A stretch of 11,654 bases of DNA, taken from contig JADCCH010000231.1 of NCBI GenBank assembly GCA_020252865.1, forward strand, positions 1-11,654. Direction: 5' to 3'. The DNA comes from Methylobacterium sp. (GTDB taxonomy: Bacteria > Pseudomonadota > Alphaproteobacteria > Rhizobiales > Beijerinckiaceae). A model generated the notes under the pieces. It did no database searches. It saw only the letters and a program-made list of their open reading frames with translations, and was not told the DNA's origin. Positions 1 through 7,402 of this stretch are shown here, piece by piece (position 1 is the stretch's first letter; each line of letters begins with the position of its first letter). The position numbers and the translations under genes are program-made.

Positions 1-862
1 CAAGACCGATGGCCGGCACGATGGAGGGTGTGCCCGCCTCGAAGCGATGCGGGGCATCGCCATAGGTGACGTTGTCTTCGGAAACTTCGCGGATCATCTC
101 GCCACCGCCGAGGAAAGGCGGCATCGCGTTGAGCAGGGCCGCCCGACCCCACATCACGCCGATGCCCGAGGGGCCATAGAGCTTGTGGCCCGTGAAGATG
201 TAGAAGTCGCAATCGAGTTCCTGCACATCCACGGCAAGATGCACGGCGGCCTGAGAGCCATCGACCACCACGGGAATGCCATGCTTCTTCGCAATCGCCA
301 CCACATCCTTGATCGGCACGATGGTGCCCAGCGCATTCGACATATGGGTGATGGAAATCACCCTGGTGCGCGGCGTGACGAGCTTTTCGAATTCATCGAG
401 CAGGAAATTGCCTTCCCCGTCCACCGGCGCCCATTTCAGCACGGCACCATGCCGCTCGCGCCAGAAATGCCAGGGTACGATGTTGGAATGGTGCTCCATG
501 ATCGACAGGAGGATCTCGTCGCCCTCGCCGAGCCTCAGGTGCCGGCCCAGGGCGGAAGCCACGAGATTGAGGCTCTCGGTCGCGTTTTTCGTGAAGATGA
601 TCTCATCCACCGAAGGCGCATTCAGAAACGCCCGCACCTTCTCGCGCGCGGCCTCATAGGCCTCGGTTGCGGCATTGGCAAGGTAATGCAAGCCCCGATG
701 CACATTGGCATATTCGCTCTCGTAAGCCCGCGTCATGCGGTCCAGCACCTGCCGCGGCTTCTGGGCGGAAGCCGCATTATCGAGATAGGTCAGCGGCTTG
801 CCATAGGGCTGAAGCGCAAGCGCCGGGAAATCCGCGCGGATCTTTGCGAGGTCGAGGGTCAT
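1..862 (-). CDS. sufS: SufS-type (class II) cysteine desulfurase, partial (C-terminus off the left edge)
   Basis: This pyridoxal-phosphate enzyme removes sulfur from cysteine as a persulfide for Fe-S cluster assembly by the SUF system in the cytoplasm. The frame is open from the ATG at 862-860 to the left edge (287 codons visible of about 410 usual). Visible motifs are the N-terminal LDNAASAQKP (residues 28-36), NVHRGLHYLA (53-62), MEHHSNIVPW (122-131), THMSNALGT (172-180), the cofactor-binding DGSQ (201-204) and the Schiff-base lysine K227 in FTGHKLYGPSG. These are typical of the NifS class II/SufS branch. The catalytic cysteine expected near residue 360 lies outside the window, so activity cannot be judged. 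The start overlaps the sufD stop (ATGA), which implies translational coupling as the distal gene of the suf operon. The identification is very secure. Confidence 0.95.
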   Translation of the reverse strand, partial: MTLDLAKIRADFPALALQPYGKPLTYLDNAASAQKPRQVLDRMTRAYESEYANVHRGLHYLANAATEAYEAAREKVRAFLNAPSVDEIIFTKNATESLNLVASALGRHLRLGEGDEILLSIMEHHSNIVPWHFWRERHGAVLKWAPVDGEGNFLLDEFEKLVTPRTRVISITHMSNALGTIVPIKDVVAIAKKHGIPVVVDGSQAAVHLAVDVQELDCDFYIFTGHKLYGPSGIGVMWGRAALLNAMPPFLGGGEMIREVSEDNVTYGDAPHRFEAGTPSIVPAIGL

Positions 863-2127
863 GAGACCGCCCTTGCCTGCATCCAGTCGCTCACGAGGCC
901 CGCGAGAATCTCGCGCAAGGATTCGTCGCTCGCGGTGTCGATCACCTCGCCGAGGAACGCCTCGACCAGCAGCGCCTCGGCAATCCTGCGGGGCAGGCCG
1001 CGCGCCTGCAGGTAGAAGAGCTGGTTCTCATCCAGCGCACCGCAGGTCGCGCCATGGGCGCAGACCACGTCGTCGGCGAAGATCTCGAGCTCCGGCTTGT
1101 TGGACATGCCGGCATCGTCCGAGAGCAGCAGCGCGTTGGACGCCATCTGGCCATCGGTCTTCTGCGCATGCGGGCGCACGATGATCTTGCCCTGGAACAC
1201 GCCATGGGCCGACCCATCCACCACCGTGCGGAAGAGTTCGCGGCTCTCGCCATGCGGCACGGCGTGATCCACCACGAGGGTCGAATCGTGGTGCTGATTT
1301 CCCTTGAGCATGGTCGCGCCGCGGATCGCCGCCTTCGCGTTCTCGCCCTGATAGGTCACGAACACCTGATGGCGGCAAACCTCGCCGCCGAGCGACACCT
1401 GCGTCGTCTGCAACGCGGACTCTTCGCCCAGCGTGGCGGCCACGGAGGACAGCACCATCGCCTTGTCTCCGGAGAGGTTCAGGCGGATATGATCCGCCCT
1501 CGCCTGCCTGCCGAGGCGAAGTTCCACCACCTCGTTCACCTGATAGGCGATGCCGGACGGGCCCTGATGCGTGGCGACGAGCACCACCGAAGCGCCCTCG
1601 CCGATCTCCACGATCACGCGCGGCAGGATGCTCGCAGGCGCGTCGACATTCTCGGAAAACGCAAGATGCAGCTTCGCTTCCGCTCCAGCGTCCACGCGGA
1701 TGACCACGCCATCGCGCGCCAAAGCGGTGTTGAGATCCACCACCACATCGCTCGCTTCGCCCATGCCGAGGCCGGGCGTGAGGCCATCACGATAGGCATC
1801 GGCCAGCGGCTGAACCGTCACGCCGGAAGCGGAATCCCCCCCCTGCCAGCGCCCATTGGTGAAGCCGAGGCGGACGAAGCCCTCAAGCTTCAACGTCTCG
1901 CCCGCCACCGCATCCTTCGCGGCGGGGGCCATGGTGCGCATCAGGTTGCGCACATCCGTGTAGTGGTAGCTCTCGATGCGTCTCGACGGCAGGCCCCTGG
2001 CCTCGAACCGCGCGAAGGCTTCGGCCCGCGCCTCGGCCGCACCGGGGAGCGAAGCCTTCTCGGCCGCAAAGCGCTCGATCAGCGCCGTCTCGGCCGGATT
2101 CCGCATGATCACGACAGGGTTCGCCAT
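859..2127 (-). CDS. sufD: Fe-S cluster assembly protein SufD
   Basis: SufD is the partner of SufB in the SufBC2D scaffold on which Fe-S clusters are built in the cytoplasm. The chosen start (ATG at 2127-2125, MANPVVIMRN) gives 422 residues, the normal size. It lies 7 bases after the sufC stop and has a GAGGG ribosome binding site just upstream. An earlier in-frame ATG at 2202 would overlap sufC by 68 bases and add 25 poorly conserved residues. The N-terminus has the usual helical part with RIESYHYTD (50-58). The beta-helix core follows, and the conserved C-terminal stretch FADDVVCAHGATCGALDENQ (350-369) contains H358, equivalent to the E. coli SufD histidine at the cluster-building interface with SufB. 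The stop overlaps the sufS start. No defects are visible. Confidence 0.95.
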   Translation of the reverse strand: MANPVVIMRNPAETALIERFAAEKASLPGAAEARAEAFARFEARGLPSRRIESYHYTDVRNLMRTMAPAAKDAVAGETLKLEGFVRLGFTNGRWQGGDSASGVTVQPLADAYRDGLTPGLGMGEASDVVVDLNTALARDGVVIRVDAGAEAKLHLAFSENVDAPASILPRVIVEIGEGASVVLVATHQGPSGIAYQVNEVVELRLGRQARADHIRLNLSGDKAMVLSSVAATLGEESALQTTQVSLGGEVCRHQVFVTYQGENAKAAIRGATMLKGNQHHDSTLVVDHAVPHGESRELFRTVVDGSAHGVFQGKIIVRPHAQKTDGQMASNALLLSDDAGMSNKPELEIFADDVVCAHGATCGALDENQLFYLQARGLPRRIAEALLVEAFLGEVIDTASDESLREILAGLVSDWMQARAVS

Positions 2128-2134
2128 TGTGCCC

Positions 2135-2884
2135 TCACGCCGCGTTGCCGAGATATTCGGCGTAGCCACGCTCTTCGAGTTCGAGCGCGATTTCCGGCCC
2201 ACCCGTCCGCACGATCTGGCCCTTGGCCATCACATGCACCGTATCCGGGCGGATATGATCGAGCAGGCGCTGGTAATGCGTGATGACGAGGAAGGCGTGG
2301 TCGGGGTCGCGATGCGCGTTCACGCCCTCGGCCACGATGCGCAGGGCATCGATGTCGAGGCCGGAATCGGTCTCGTCGAGGATCGCCATCTTCGGCTCGA
2401 GCAAAGCCATCTGCAGGATTTCCATACGCTTCTTCTCACCACCCGAGAAGCCGACATTCAGCGGCCGCTTCAGCATATCCGGGTTGATGCCGAGCTTGGC
2501 GGCAGCCTCGCGGACCTTTTTCATGAACTCGCCGGGGGAGAGTTCATCCTCACCGCGCGCCTTGGCCTGTGCATTGAGCGCCGCCTTGAGGAAGGTCATG
2601 GTCGCCACACCCGGAATTTCGAGCGGATACTGGAAGGCGAGGAACAGCCCGGCATGGGCGCGCTCGTGCGGCTCCATCTCGAGGATGTTCACACCGTCGA
2701 GCCGGATCTCGCCCTCGGTGACCGTGTAATCCTCCTTGCCGGCGATGACATAGGAGAGGGTCGACTTGCCCGAACCGTTCGGGCCCATGATGGCCGCGAC
2801 TTCGCCGCGCTTCACCGTGAGGTTGAGGCCGTTGAGGATCTTCTTGCCGTCGATTTCGACGTGGAGGTTCTTGATTTCAAGCAT
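2135..2884 (-). CDS. sufC: Fe-S cluster assembly ATPase SufC
   Basis: SufC is an ABC-type ATPase that binds SufB and SufD and whose ATP-driven dimerisation opens the scaffold for cluster assembly. It is soluble, not a transporter. The start ATG at 2884-2882 ([17 protein letters not shown]) gives 249 residues, matching the family. The ORF can be extended 20 codons upstream, but that would overlap the preceding gene and add unrelated sequence. Visible motifs are Walker [10 protein letters not shown] (34-42), the Q-loop Q85, the signature FSGGEKKR (146-153, the SufC-specific form), Walker B MAILDE (166-171), D-loop SGLD (174-177) and the switch histidine H203 in VITHYQRLL. It follows the small secreted-protein gene by 22 bases and precedes sufD by 7 bases. 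In most alphaproteobacteria it would directly follow sufB. Confidence 0.96.
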   Translation of the reverse strand: MLEIKNLHVEIDGKKILNGLNLTVKRGEVAAIMGPNGSGKSTLSYVIAGKEDYTVTEGEIRLDGVNILEMEPHERAHAGLFLAFQYPLEIPGVATMTFLKAALNAQAKARGEDELSPGEFMKKVREAAAKLGINPDMLKRPLNVGFSGGEKKRMEILQMALLEPKMAILDETDSGLDIDALRIVAEGVNAHRDPDHAFLVITHYQRLLDHIRPDTVHVMAKGQIVRTGGPEIALELEERGYAEYLGNAA

Positions 2885-2906
2885 GGGTTTGTTCCGTTTT
2901 TCCAAA

Positions 2907-3365
2907 TCATTCGTTGGCTGCGCCGAAGGAGCCAAGTTCCGCAAGTCCGCAGAATCCGATCCAAAAGGTCCGAGGTTTCGTCTTATGAGGGAAGAGTTCA
3001 GCCGTTAGCAGAGAGTTTGTGCTCACGGCTTCAAATAAAGTGCCCGCGTTCCCACAGTTTGCGCCTTGATCTGCTCCCCATGATCGCAATTCAATTCGCC
3101 GAGGCACTTTGCCCTTAATAGCCTCCACCAGCTTTGCTTCCGCTATTCCTACAATGTCTCCACCGTCTTTTTTGCCTTCGGAAATTTTAAAGCTGAGCAC
3201 CTTGAGGCGAGCGACAATGACTGCCCTCTTGATTTTCCATTCGTTGAATTCTTTACCTTTGAGTGGCATACCATCGGCCCCCTTTGGATGACCACAACTG
3301 CATGCAAAGGCCCCGGAAATGCCCATCAAAAGAAAGACAACAACTAGAGTGACATTACGCCCCAT
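2907..3365 (-). CDS. Small secreted protein of unknown function, possibly NTR/TIMP-like, inserted between sufB and sufC
   Basis: I do not recognise a named gene. The 152-residue product starts with a clear signal peptide: a short basic start, a hydrophobic run (about residues 5-20), then AFA followed by CSCG, a good signal peptidase I site that would leave a mature N-terminal Cys-Ser-Cys. It is a poor lipobox. Two more cysteines lie at 104 (GANCGN) and 139 (GFCG). A CxC at the mature N-terminus with later paired cysteines, and a middle part of the form 'A-[IV]-V-A-R...AIKGK', recalls netrin/TIMP-like (NTR) domains, but this is only a resemblance. Codon use is visibly more A/T-rich (TTT, CTA, AAA, ATT) than the flanking suf genes, suggesting acquisition. 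The ATG at 3365 is preceded by a GTG codon at 3368 that could also start. The ribosome binding site GAGGGGAG lies in a duplicated sufB tail. A secreted protein has no evident role in the cytoplasmic SUF pathway. Confidence 0.8.
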   Translation of the reverse strand: MGRNVTLVVVFLLMGISGAFACSCGHPKGADGMPLKGKEFNEWKIKRAVIVARLKVLSFKISEGKKDGGDIVGIAEAKLVEAIKGKVPRRIELRSWGADQGANCGNAGTLFEAVSTNSLLTAELFPHKTKPRTFWIGFCGLAELGSFGAANE

Positions 3366-3393
3366 CACCCCACGCTCCCCTCAAGGCTCTGCC

Positions 3394-3493
3394 CGTCATC
3401 GCGAGGAGCGAAGCGACGTGGCGATCCAGAATGGGAACGGAAAGAGGCAAGACTGGATTGCCGCGTCGGGCTACTGCCCTCCTCGCAATGACG
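3394..3493. repeat. REP/MITE-like palindromic element, copy 1
   Basis: The left arm (3394-3429) begins CGTCATCGCGAGGAGCGAAG, and the right arm (3453-3493) is its imperfect reverse complement ending CTCGCAATGACG. A 23-base loop separates them. The outer 15 bases pair completely in the minus-strand transcript if one G-U pair is allowed, and the inner part pairs with a few mismatches. The sequence matches, from memory, a very common alphaproteobacterial intergenic repeat (CGTCATTGCGAGGAGCGAAG type). In the suf mRNA it should form a stable hairpin between sufB and the downstream genes. Confidence 0.88.
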
Positions 3494-3542
3494 GATGGAG
3501 CAAAAACCAACAATCACCCCACGCTCCCCGCAAGGCTCTGCC

Positions 3543-3642
3543 CGTCATCGCGAGGAGCGAAGCGACGTGGCGATCCAGACTGGGAACGGAATGAGGCAAG
3601 ACTGGATTGCCGCGTCGGGCTACCGCCCTCCTCGCAATGACG
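3543..3642. repeat. REP/MITE-like palindromic element, copy 2
   Basis: This second copy of the palindromic element is offset exactly 149 bases from copy 1 and differs at three positions within the 100 bases. The arms are 3543-3578 and 3602-3642. It lies about 20 bases downstream of the sufB stop in the transcript. There is no T-run after the stem, so it is not a typical intrinsic terminator. It could affect mRNA decay or attenuate expression of the distal suf genes. Confidence 0.88.
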
Positions 3643-3662
3643 GATGGAGCAAAAACCAACAA

Positions 3663-5135
3663 TCACCCCACGCTCCCCTCAAGACTCACGGCAATGAGCT
3701 TCTGCGCTTCCACCGCGAATTCCATCGGCAGCTGCTGGAGCACCTCCTTGACGAAGCCGTTGACGATGAGCGCCACCGCCTCCTCTTCATCGAGCCCGCG
3801 CTGCATGCAGTAGAAGAGCTGATCCTCGGCGATCTTCGAGGTGGTCGCCTCGTGCTCGAACACGGCCGACGAATTCTTGCTCTCGATATAGGGGATCGTG
3901 TGCGCGCCGCATTGCTGGCCGATGAGAAGGCTGTCGCAATTCGTGAAGTTGCGCGCCCCCGTCGCCTTCCTGTGCGCCGTGACCTGCCCGCGATAGGTGT
4001 TGTCGGAGCGGCCCGCTGCGATGCCCTTGGCGAGGATTTTGGAGGTCGTGTTCTTGCCCAGATGGATCATCTTGGTGCCGGAATCGACCTGCTGCATGCC
4101 GTTCGAAATCGCGATCGAGTAGAATTCGCCCGAGGAGCCCTCGCCGCGCAAAATGCAGGACGGATATTTCCAGGTGATGGCCGAGCCGGTTTCCACCTGC
4201 GTCCACGAGATTTTCGAGTTCTTGCCCCGGCAGTCGCCGCGCTTGGTGACGAAATTGTAGATGCCGCCCTTGCCGTCCTTGTCGCCGGGGTACCAGTTCT
4301 GGACGGTGGAATACTTGATCTCGGCATCATCCAGCGCGATCAGCTCCACCACCGCCGCGTGAAGCTGCGCTTCATCGCGCTTCGGCGCCGTGCAGCCCTC
4401 GAGGTAGCTCACGTAGGAGCCCTTGTCGGCGATGATCAGCGTGCGCTCGAACTGGCCGGTCTTCTGCTCGTTGATGCGGAAATAGGTGGAAAGCTCCATC
4501 GGGCATTTCACGCCCGGCGGAATGTAGACGAAAGAGCCATCCGAGAAGACCGCGCTGTTGAGCGTGGCGTAGAAATTGTCGGTCGTCGGCACCACGGTGC
4601 CGAGATACTGCTTCACGAGTTCGGGGTGCGTGTGCACCGCCTCGGAGATGGCGCAGAAGATCACACCCGCCTTGGCCAGCTCTTCCTTGAAGGTGGTGAC
4701 CACCGAGACTGAATCGAACACCGCATCGACCGCCACGCGGTTCTGAGGCTCGACACCGGCAAGAATTTCGCGCTCGCGCAGCGGAATCCCCAGCTTTTCG
4801 TAGGTCTTCAGCAGTTCCGGGTCGACCTCGTCGAGGCTTTTCGGGCCCGGCGTCTTCTTCGGAGCCGCATAGTAATGCAGGTCCTGGAAGTCGATCTTAG
4901 GGTAATGGACGCGCGCCCAGGTCGGCTCCTGCATGGTCTGCCAGCGGCGGAAGGCATCGAGCCGCCATTCCAGCAGCCAGGCCGGCTCGTTCTTCTTCGC
5001 GGAGATGAAACGGACGATATCCTCATTCAGCCCCTTCGGCGCGAGCTCGGATTCGATCTCCGTCACGAATCCGTACTTGTATTGGTCGACGTCGATCTTT
5101 CGGACGGTTTCCACCGTCTCCTTCACTGCCGGCAT
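3663..5135 (-). CDS. sufB: Fe-S cluster assembly protein SufB
   Basis: SufB is the scaffold subunit on which the nascent Fe-S cluster is built, together with SufC and SufD. The 490-residue length is normal for alphaproteobacteria. The start ATG (5135-5133) has a strong AGGAGG ribosome binding site 6 bases away. Diagnostic sequences include [19 protein letters not shown] (204-222), SYLEGCTAP (243-251), [19 protein letters not shown] (297-315), [20 protein letters not shown] (399-418) and [20 protein letters not shown] (426-445). C400 in NCDSLL corresponds to the sulfur-accepting cysteine (C405) of E. coli SufB. The C-terminal SLEGSVG is the usual family ending, which shows that the sufB 3' end is native and that the similar copies downstream derive from it. 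It lies 69 bases after the upstream desulfurase gene, probably in the same transcript. Confidence 0.97.
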   Translation of the reverse strand: MPAVKETVETVRKIDVDQYKYGFVTEIESELAPKGLNEDIVRFISAKKNEPAWLLEWRLDAFRRWQTMQEPTWARVHYPKIDFQDLHYYAAPKKTPGPKSLDEVDPELLKTYEKLGIPLREREILAGVEPQNRVAVDAVFDSVSVVTTFKEELAKAGVIFCAISEAVHTHPELVKQYLGTVVPTTDNFYATLNSAVFSDGSFVYIPPGVKCPMELSTYFRINEQKTGQFERTLIIADKGSYVSYLEGCTAPKRDEAQLHAAVVELIALDDAEIKYSTVQNWYPGDKDGKGGIYNFVTKRGDCRGKNSKISWTQVETGSAITWKYPSCILRGEGSSGEFYSIAISNGMQQVDSGTKMIHLGKNTTSKILAKGIAAGRSDNTYRGQVTAHRKATGARNFTNCDSLLIGQQCGAHTIPYIESKNSSAVFEHEATTSKIAEDQLFYCMQRGLDEEEAVALIVNGFVKEVLQQLPMEFAVEAQKLIAVSLEGSVG

Positions 5136-5140
5136 TTCAT

Positions 5141-5146
5141 CCTCCT
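5141..5146 (-). promoter_or_regulatory. Strong ribosome binding site for sufB
   Basis: On the minus strand this reads AGGAGG, a perfect Shine-Dalgarno core, 5 bases before the sufB ATG. It is the strongest ribosome binding site in the operon and confirms the chosen sufB start. The other suf genes rely on weaker sites or on overlapping stops. Confidence 0.85.
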
Positions 5147-5204
5147 CATCGGCTTCAAGGACCGAGGGTTGTCCGCATCTCTACGCATCACCATGCCCGG
5201 CCGA

Positions 5205-6440
5205 TCAGGCCGCGCTCACCTCAAATGCCCCTTTCGAGGCAGAATTTTTTGCTTTTTCCCGCTTCGCAAGCTGCTCGACCACAGCCAGCGCCTGATCGAT
5301 CTCGGCCTGTGTCGTCGTCGGGCCAACCGAAAGGCGGATCGCGCCGGCCTTCACCCAATCCGGCTCGCCCATCGCTTCAAGAACATGGCTCGCCTTCACC
5401 TTGCCCGAGGAGCAAGCGGAACCGGAGGAGATCGCCACACCCGCGAGATCGAACGCGATCAGCGCCCTCTCGGCGGTCACGCCAGGAATGGCGAAAAGGG
5501 AGGTGTTGGGAAGCCGCGCGACGCCTTCGCCCACGATTCGAACACCCGGCGTGATCGCCTTGAGATGATCCTCGAATCGCTCGCGAAGCTGGATCAGGGT
5601 CTCAGGATCGAAATCCGCCTTCGCGGCGCGAGCCGCAGCACCCATGCCGGCAATTCCAGATACGTTCTCCGTGCCGCCCCGCTGGCCCCGCTCCTGCCCC
5701 CCGCCGGCAATGAATGCGCGCGCAAGCCGCGTCGTGCCATGCACGAAAACAATGGCACCGACACCCTTGGGACCGCCGAATTTATGCGCGGAGAGGAAGA
5801 GCGCATCCGCTCCGAGTTTATTGAAGTCGATTTCGACACGACCCGGTCCCTGCGCCGCGTCCACGATCATGATCGCTCCGCCCGCGCGAGCGATTTCAGC
5901 CAGGGCCGGAATATCCTGCAGCACGCCCGTCTCGTTATTCGCGAGCTGGATCGCAACAAGCGGCCTCGCGCCGTTCGGCTGAAGCGGGCGCGCCCTTTCC
6001 AGCATCTCGGCCAGAGCAGAAGGAGTAATGCGACCATCGGGTTGCGGCTTGATCGGCAGGGCTGCGCCAGCGGGATCCATCGAGCGCATGGCAGCAGCGA
6101 TCACGCAAGGATGCTCGGTCTCGCTGTAAATCACCGCTCCGCGTGGCGGATGATCGTCGCCGCAGAGAAAAACGGAGGATCGGCTGGCCTGATCCGCCCC
6201 GAGCAACGCATTCGCGGCTTCCGTCGCGCCGGAGGTGAAAACCACATTCTCGGCCTCGCCGCCGACCAGGGCCGCGACGCTCGCGCGGGCCTCCTCGACG
6301 ATGGCGCGGGCCGCGCGCCCCTCGGCATGGATCGAGGACGGATTGCCGATCGTATCGAGCGCGCGCAGCACAGCCTCGCGCGCTGCGGGATGCAGCGGTG
6401 CCGTGGCGTTCCAATCGAGATAGGCGCGCGCCTTGGCCAT
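5205..6440 (-). CDS. Class I (IscS/NifS-type) cysteine desulfurase, first gene of the suf operon
   Basis: This is a pyridoxal-phosphate cysteine desulfurase of the NifS/IscS branch, distinct from the SufS at the end of the same operon. With the start at ATG 6440-6438 (MAKARAYLDWNATAPLHP) it has 411 residues. The longer frame from 6515 adds 25 residues that do not look conserved and would run into the control region. Motifs seen are LDWNAT (8-13), GNPSSIHAEGR (32-42), TSGATEA (69-75), TEHP (108-111), ANNETG (167-172), the cofactor Asp D194 in VDAAQGPG, the Schiff-base lysine K220 in SAHKFGGPKG, and the catalytic cysteine C343 in SSGSACSSGK. A GGAGG lies upstream at a rather long spacing (12 bases). 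Having both desulfurase classes in one suf operon is known in Rhizobiales, where this gene is sometimes called sufS2 or iscS. It ends in a Lys-rich tail. Confidence 0.92.
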   Translation of the reverse strand: MAKARAYLDWNATAPLHPAAREAVLRALDTIGNPSSIHAEGRAARAIVEEARASVAALVGGEAENVVFTSGATEAANALLGADQASRSSVFLCGDDHPPRGAVIYSETEHPCVIAAAMRSMDPAGAALPIKPQPDGRITPSALAEMLERARPLQPNGARPLVAIQLANNETGVLQDIPALAEIARAGGAIMIVDAAQGPGRVEIDFNKLGADALFLSAHKFGGPKGVGAIVFVHGTTRLARAFIAGGGQERGQRGGTENVSGIAGMGAAARAAKADFDPETLIQLRERFEDHLKAITPGVRIVGEGVARLPNTSLFAIPGVTAERALIAFDLAGVAISSGSACSSGKVKASHVLEAMGEPDWVKAGAIRLSVGPTTTQAEIDQALAVVEQLAKREKAKNSASKGAFEVSAA

Positions 6441-6664
6441 AACGGCCGATGACCTCCGAATCCGCCCGAGCGGCAAAAAAACTTCCCTTTTCGCGTGGAA
6501 TTGTGCTATTCGCACGCGCTCCCAAAAGTTTCCAGCCCTCTGGAAGCATTTAGAACAATTCTAAAGTGGGGCACAAGGCCCTCCCGTCAAGAGCCTGCCT
6601 TTTCGGTTTCGTGGGGAATGCCCCGCGAGGGGCGCGCTGGCCTGACATTCGGAACAGGAAAACC
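6441..6664. promoter_or_regulatory. Divergent control region between the suf operon and the hydrolase gene
   Basis: These 224 bases carry no gene. They must contain the start sites of both divergent transcripts. The only clear element is the Irr-box. The stretch 6470-6560 is the most A/T-rich part of the surrounding sequence, as expected for promoters, but I could not pick -35/-10 boxes with confidence on either strand. Short ORFs reading through here (for example upstream extensions of the hydrolase frame from 6566) have no recognisable protein character. Confidence 0.6.
6549..6565. promoter_or_regulatory. Irr-box (iron control element, ICE)
   Basis: The sequence TTTAGAACAATTCTAAA is a perfect 7-bp inverted repeat with a 3-base centre, matching the ICE motif bound by the Fur-family regulator Irr in Hyphomicrobiales, as I recall the consensus. 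It lies 108 bases before the first suf gene and 99 bases before the divergent hydrolase, so it could act on either side. In this group Irr is stable when iron and haem are scarce and then controls iron-demanding functions, and suf operons are predicted targets. I see no convincing RirA or IscR site nearby. Confidence 0.82.
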
Positions 6665-7315
6665 ATGCCTGAGGTGATTTTCAACGGGCCGGAAGGCCGT
6701 CTCGAAGGCCGGTATCAGGCCGCCAAGAAGAAGGGCGCGCCGATTGCGATCATCCTGCATCCGCACCCGCAATTCGGCGGGACGATGAACAACCAGATCG
6801 TCTACAACCTCTTCTATACGTTCCATGAACGCGGCTTCTCGGTGCTGCGCTTCAATTTCCGCGGCGTCGGGCGCTCGGAAGGCGTGTTCGATCACGGCGC
6901 GGGCGAACTCTCGGATGCCGCCGCGGCCCTCGACTGGATGCAGGCGCTGAACCCCGATGCCCGGCATTGCTGGGTCGCCGGCGTCTCCTTCGGCGCATGG
7001 ATCGGCATGCAGCTCCTGATGCGCCGCCCGGAGATCGAGGGCTTCATCTCGATCGCGGCCATGGCGAACCGCTATGATTTCTCCTTCCTCGCACCCTGCC
7101 CGGCCTCCGGCCTCTTCGTGCATGGCGACCAGGACCGCGTGGCGCCGGCGGGCGAGGTGGTGAGCGTCATCGACAAGGTGAAGGTGCAAAAGGGCGTGAA
7201 GCTCGATCACGTCGTGGTCGAGGGCGCGAACCACTTCTTCGAGAACCGCGTGGACCAGCTCGTGGGCAAGGTCGGCGAATATCTCGACATGCGGCTCGGC
7301 GCGCCGCGCGCCTGA
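6665..7315 (+). CDS. Alpha/beta hydrolase of the COG2945 type
   Basis: This is a cytoplasmic alpha/beta-hydrolase of 216 residues whose substrate is unknown. The start ATG at 6665 (MPEVIFNGPEGRLEG) follows an AGGAAA-type ribosome binding site. An upstream in-frame ATG at 6566 would add 33 atypical residues. Visible are the oxyanion-hole motif HPHPQFGGTMNN (32-43), NFRGVGRSEG (64-73), the nucleophile S108 in GVSFGAW, the acid in HGDQDRV (D155 or D157), and the catalytic histidine H190 in GANHFF, so the triad looks complete. From memory, close homologs are very conserved in Hyphomicrobiales and often sit beside the suf operon. A role in iron-sulfur metabolism is only a guess from its position and the shared Irr-box. 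No signal peptide or membrane segment is seen. Confidence 0.9.
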   Translation: MPEVIFNGPEGRLEGRYQAAKKKGAPIAIILHPHPQFGGTMNNQIVYNLFYTFHERGFSVLRFNFRGVGRSEGVFDHGAGELSDAAAALDWMQALNPDARHCWVAGVSFGAWIGMQLLMRRPEIEGFISIAAMANRYDFSFLAPCPASGLFVHGDQDRVAPAGEVVSVIDKVKVQKGVKLDHVVVEGANHFFENRVDQLVGKVGEYLDMRLGAPRA

Positions 7316-7341
7316 TCAAACCTTCCGCCTGAAATACTCCG

Positions 7342-7376
7342 ACGTCATAGCCGGGTTCAGCCCGGCCATCCGCGAC
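7342..7376. repeat. Short palindromic (REP-like) intergenic repeat
   Basis: The core is GCCGGG (7350-7355), loop TTCAG, CCCGGC (7361-7366), a perfect 6-bp stem flanked by CGTCATA and CATCCGCGACTT. This resembles, from memory, the abundant alphaproteobacterial repeat with a GCCGGG...CCCGGC core between GTCAT and ATCC. It lies in the 87-base gap between the hydrolase stop and tyrS. No T-run follows, so a terminator role is doubtful. Confidence 0.6.
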
Positions 7377-7402
7377 TTCGAATAGCCCTGTAGAGCAATC
7401 CA

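Larger units (their letters stand above)
3364..3687. repeat. Tandem 149-bp repeat (two units plus a 26-bp partial third copy)
   Basis: Unit 1 is 3364-3512 and unit 2 is 3513-3661. By eye they differ at four positions only. A partial third copy (3662-3687) is the actual 3' end of sufB. Each unit contains a copy of that sufB tail, then a ~100-bp palindromic element, then a 19-base linker (GATGGAGCAAAAACCAACA). The period is exactly 149 bases between all three tail copies. This fills the 297-base space between the sufB stop and the next gene. No gene and no transposase is present in it. Confidence 0.93.

Noticed and set aside
1054..2283. Long plus-strand ORFs opposite sufD, sufC, sufB and the desulfurase (1054-2283, 1976-3118, 3495-4712, 4875-6452), and similar ones at 47-1015 and 8753-9760
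   Set aside because: They lie antisense to genes with clear family motifs, have Arg/His/Ala-rich compositions typical of the complement of high-GC coding sequence, and show no domains.
3364..3661. Insertion sequence
   Set aside because: No transposase frame exists in the region; short ORFs here are read through the palindromes only.
3364..3687. CRISPR-like array
   Set aside because: There are only two nearly identical units with no variable spacers, and the repeats are palindromic intergenic elements plus copied sufB sequence.
6503..6515. Small palindrome GTGC-TATTC-GCAC as an operator
   Set aside because: It has only a 4-bp arm and matches no regulator site that I know.
7350..7366. Intrinsic terminator after the hydrolase gene
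   Set aside because: The stem is GC-rich but no T-run follows, and the sequence looks like a common palindromic repeat instead.
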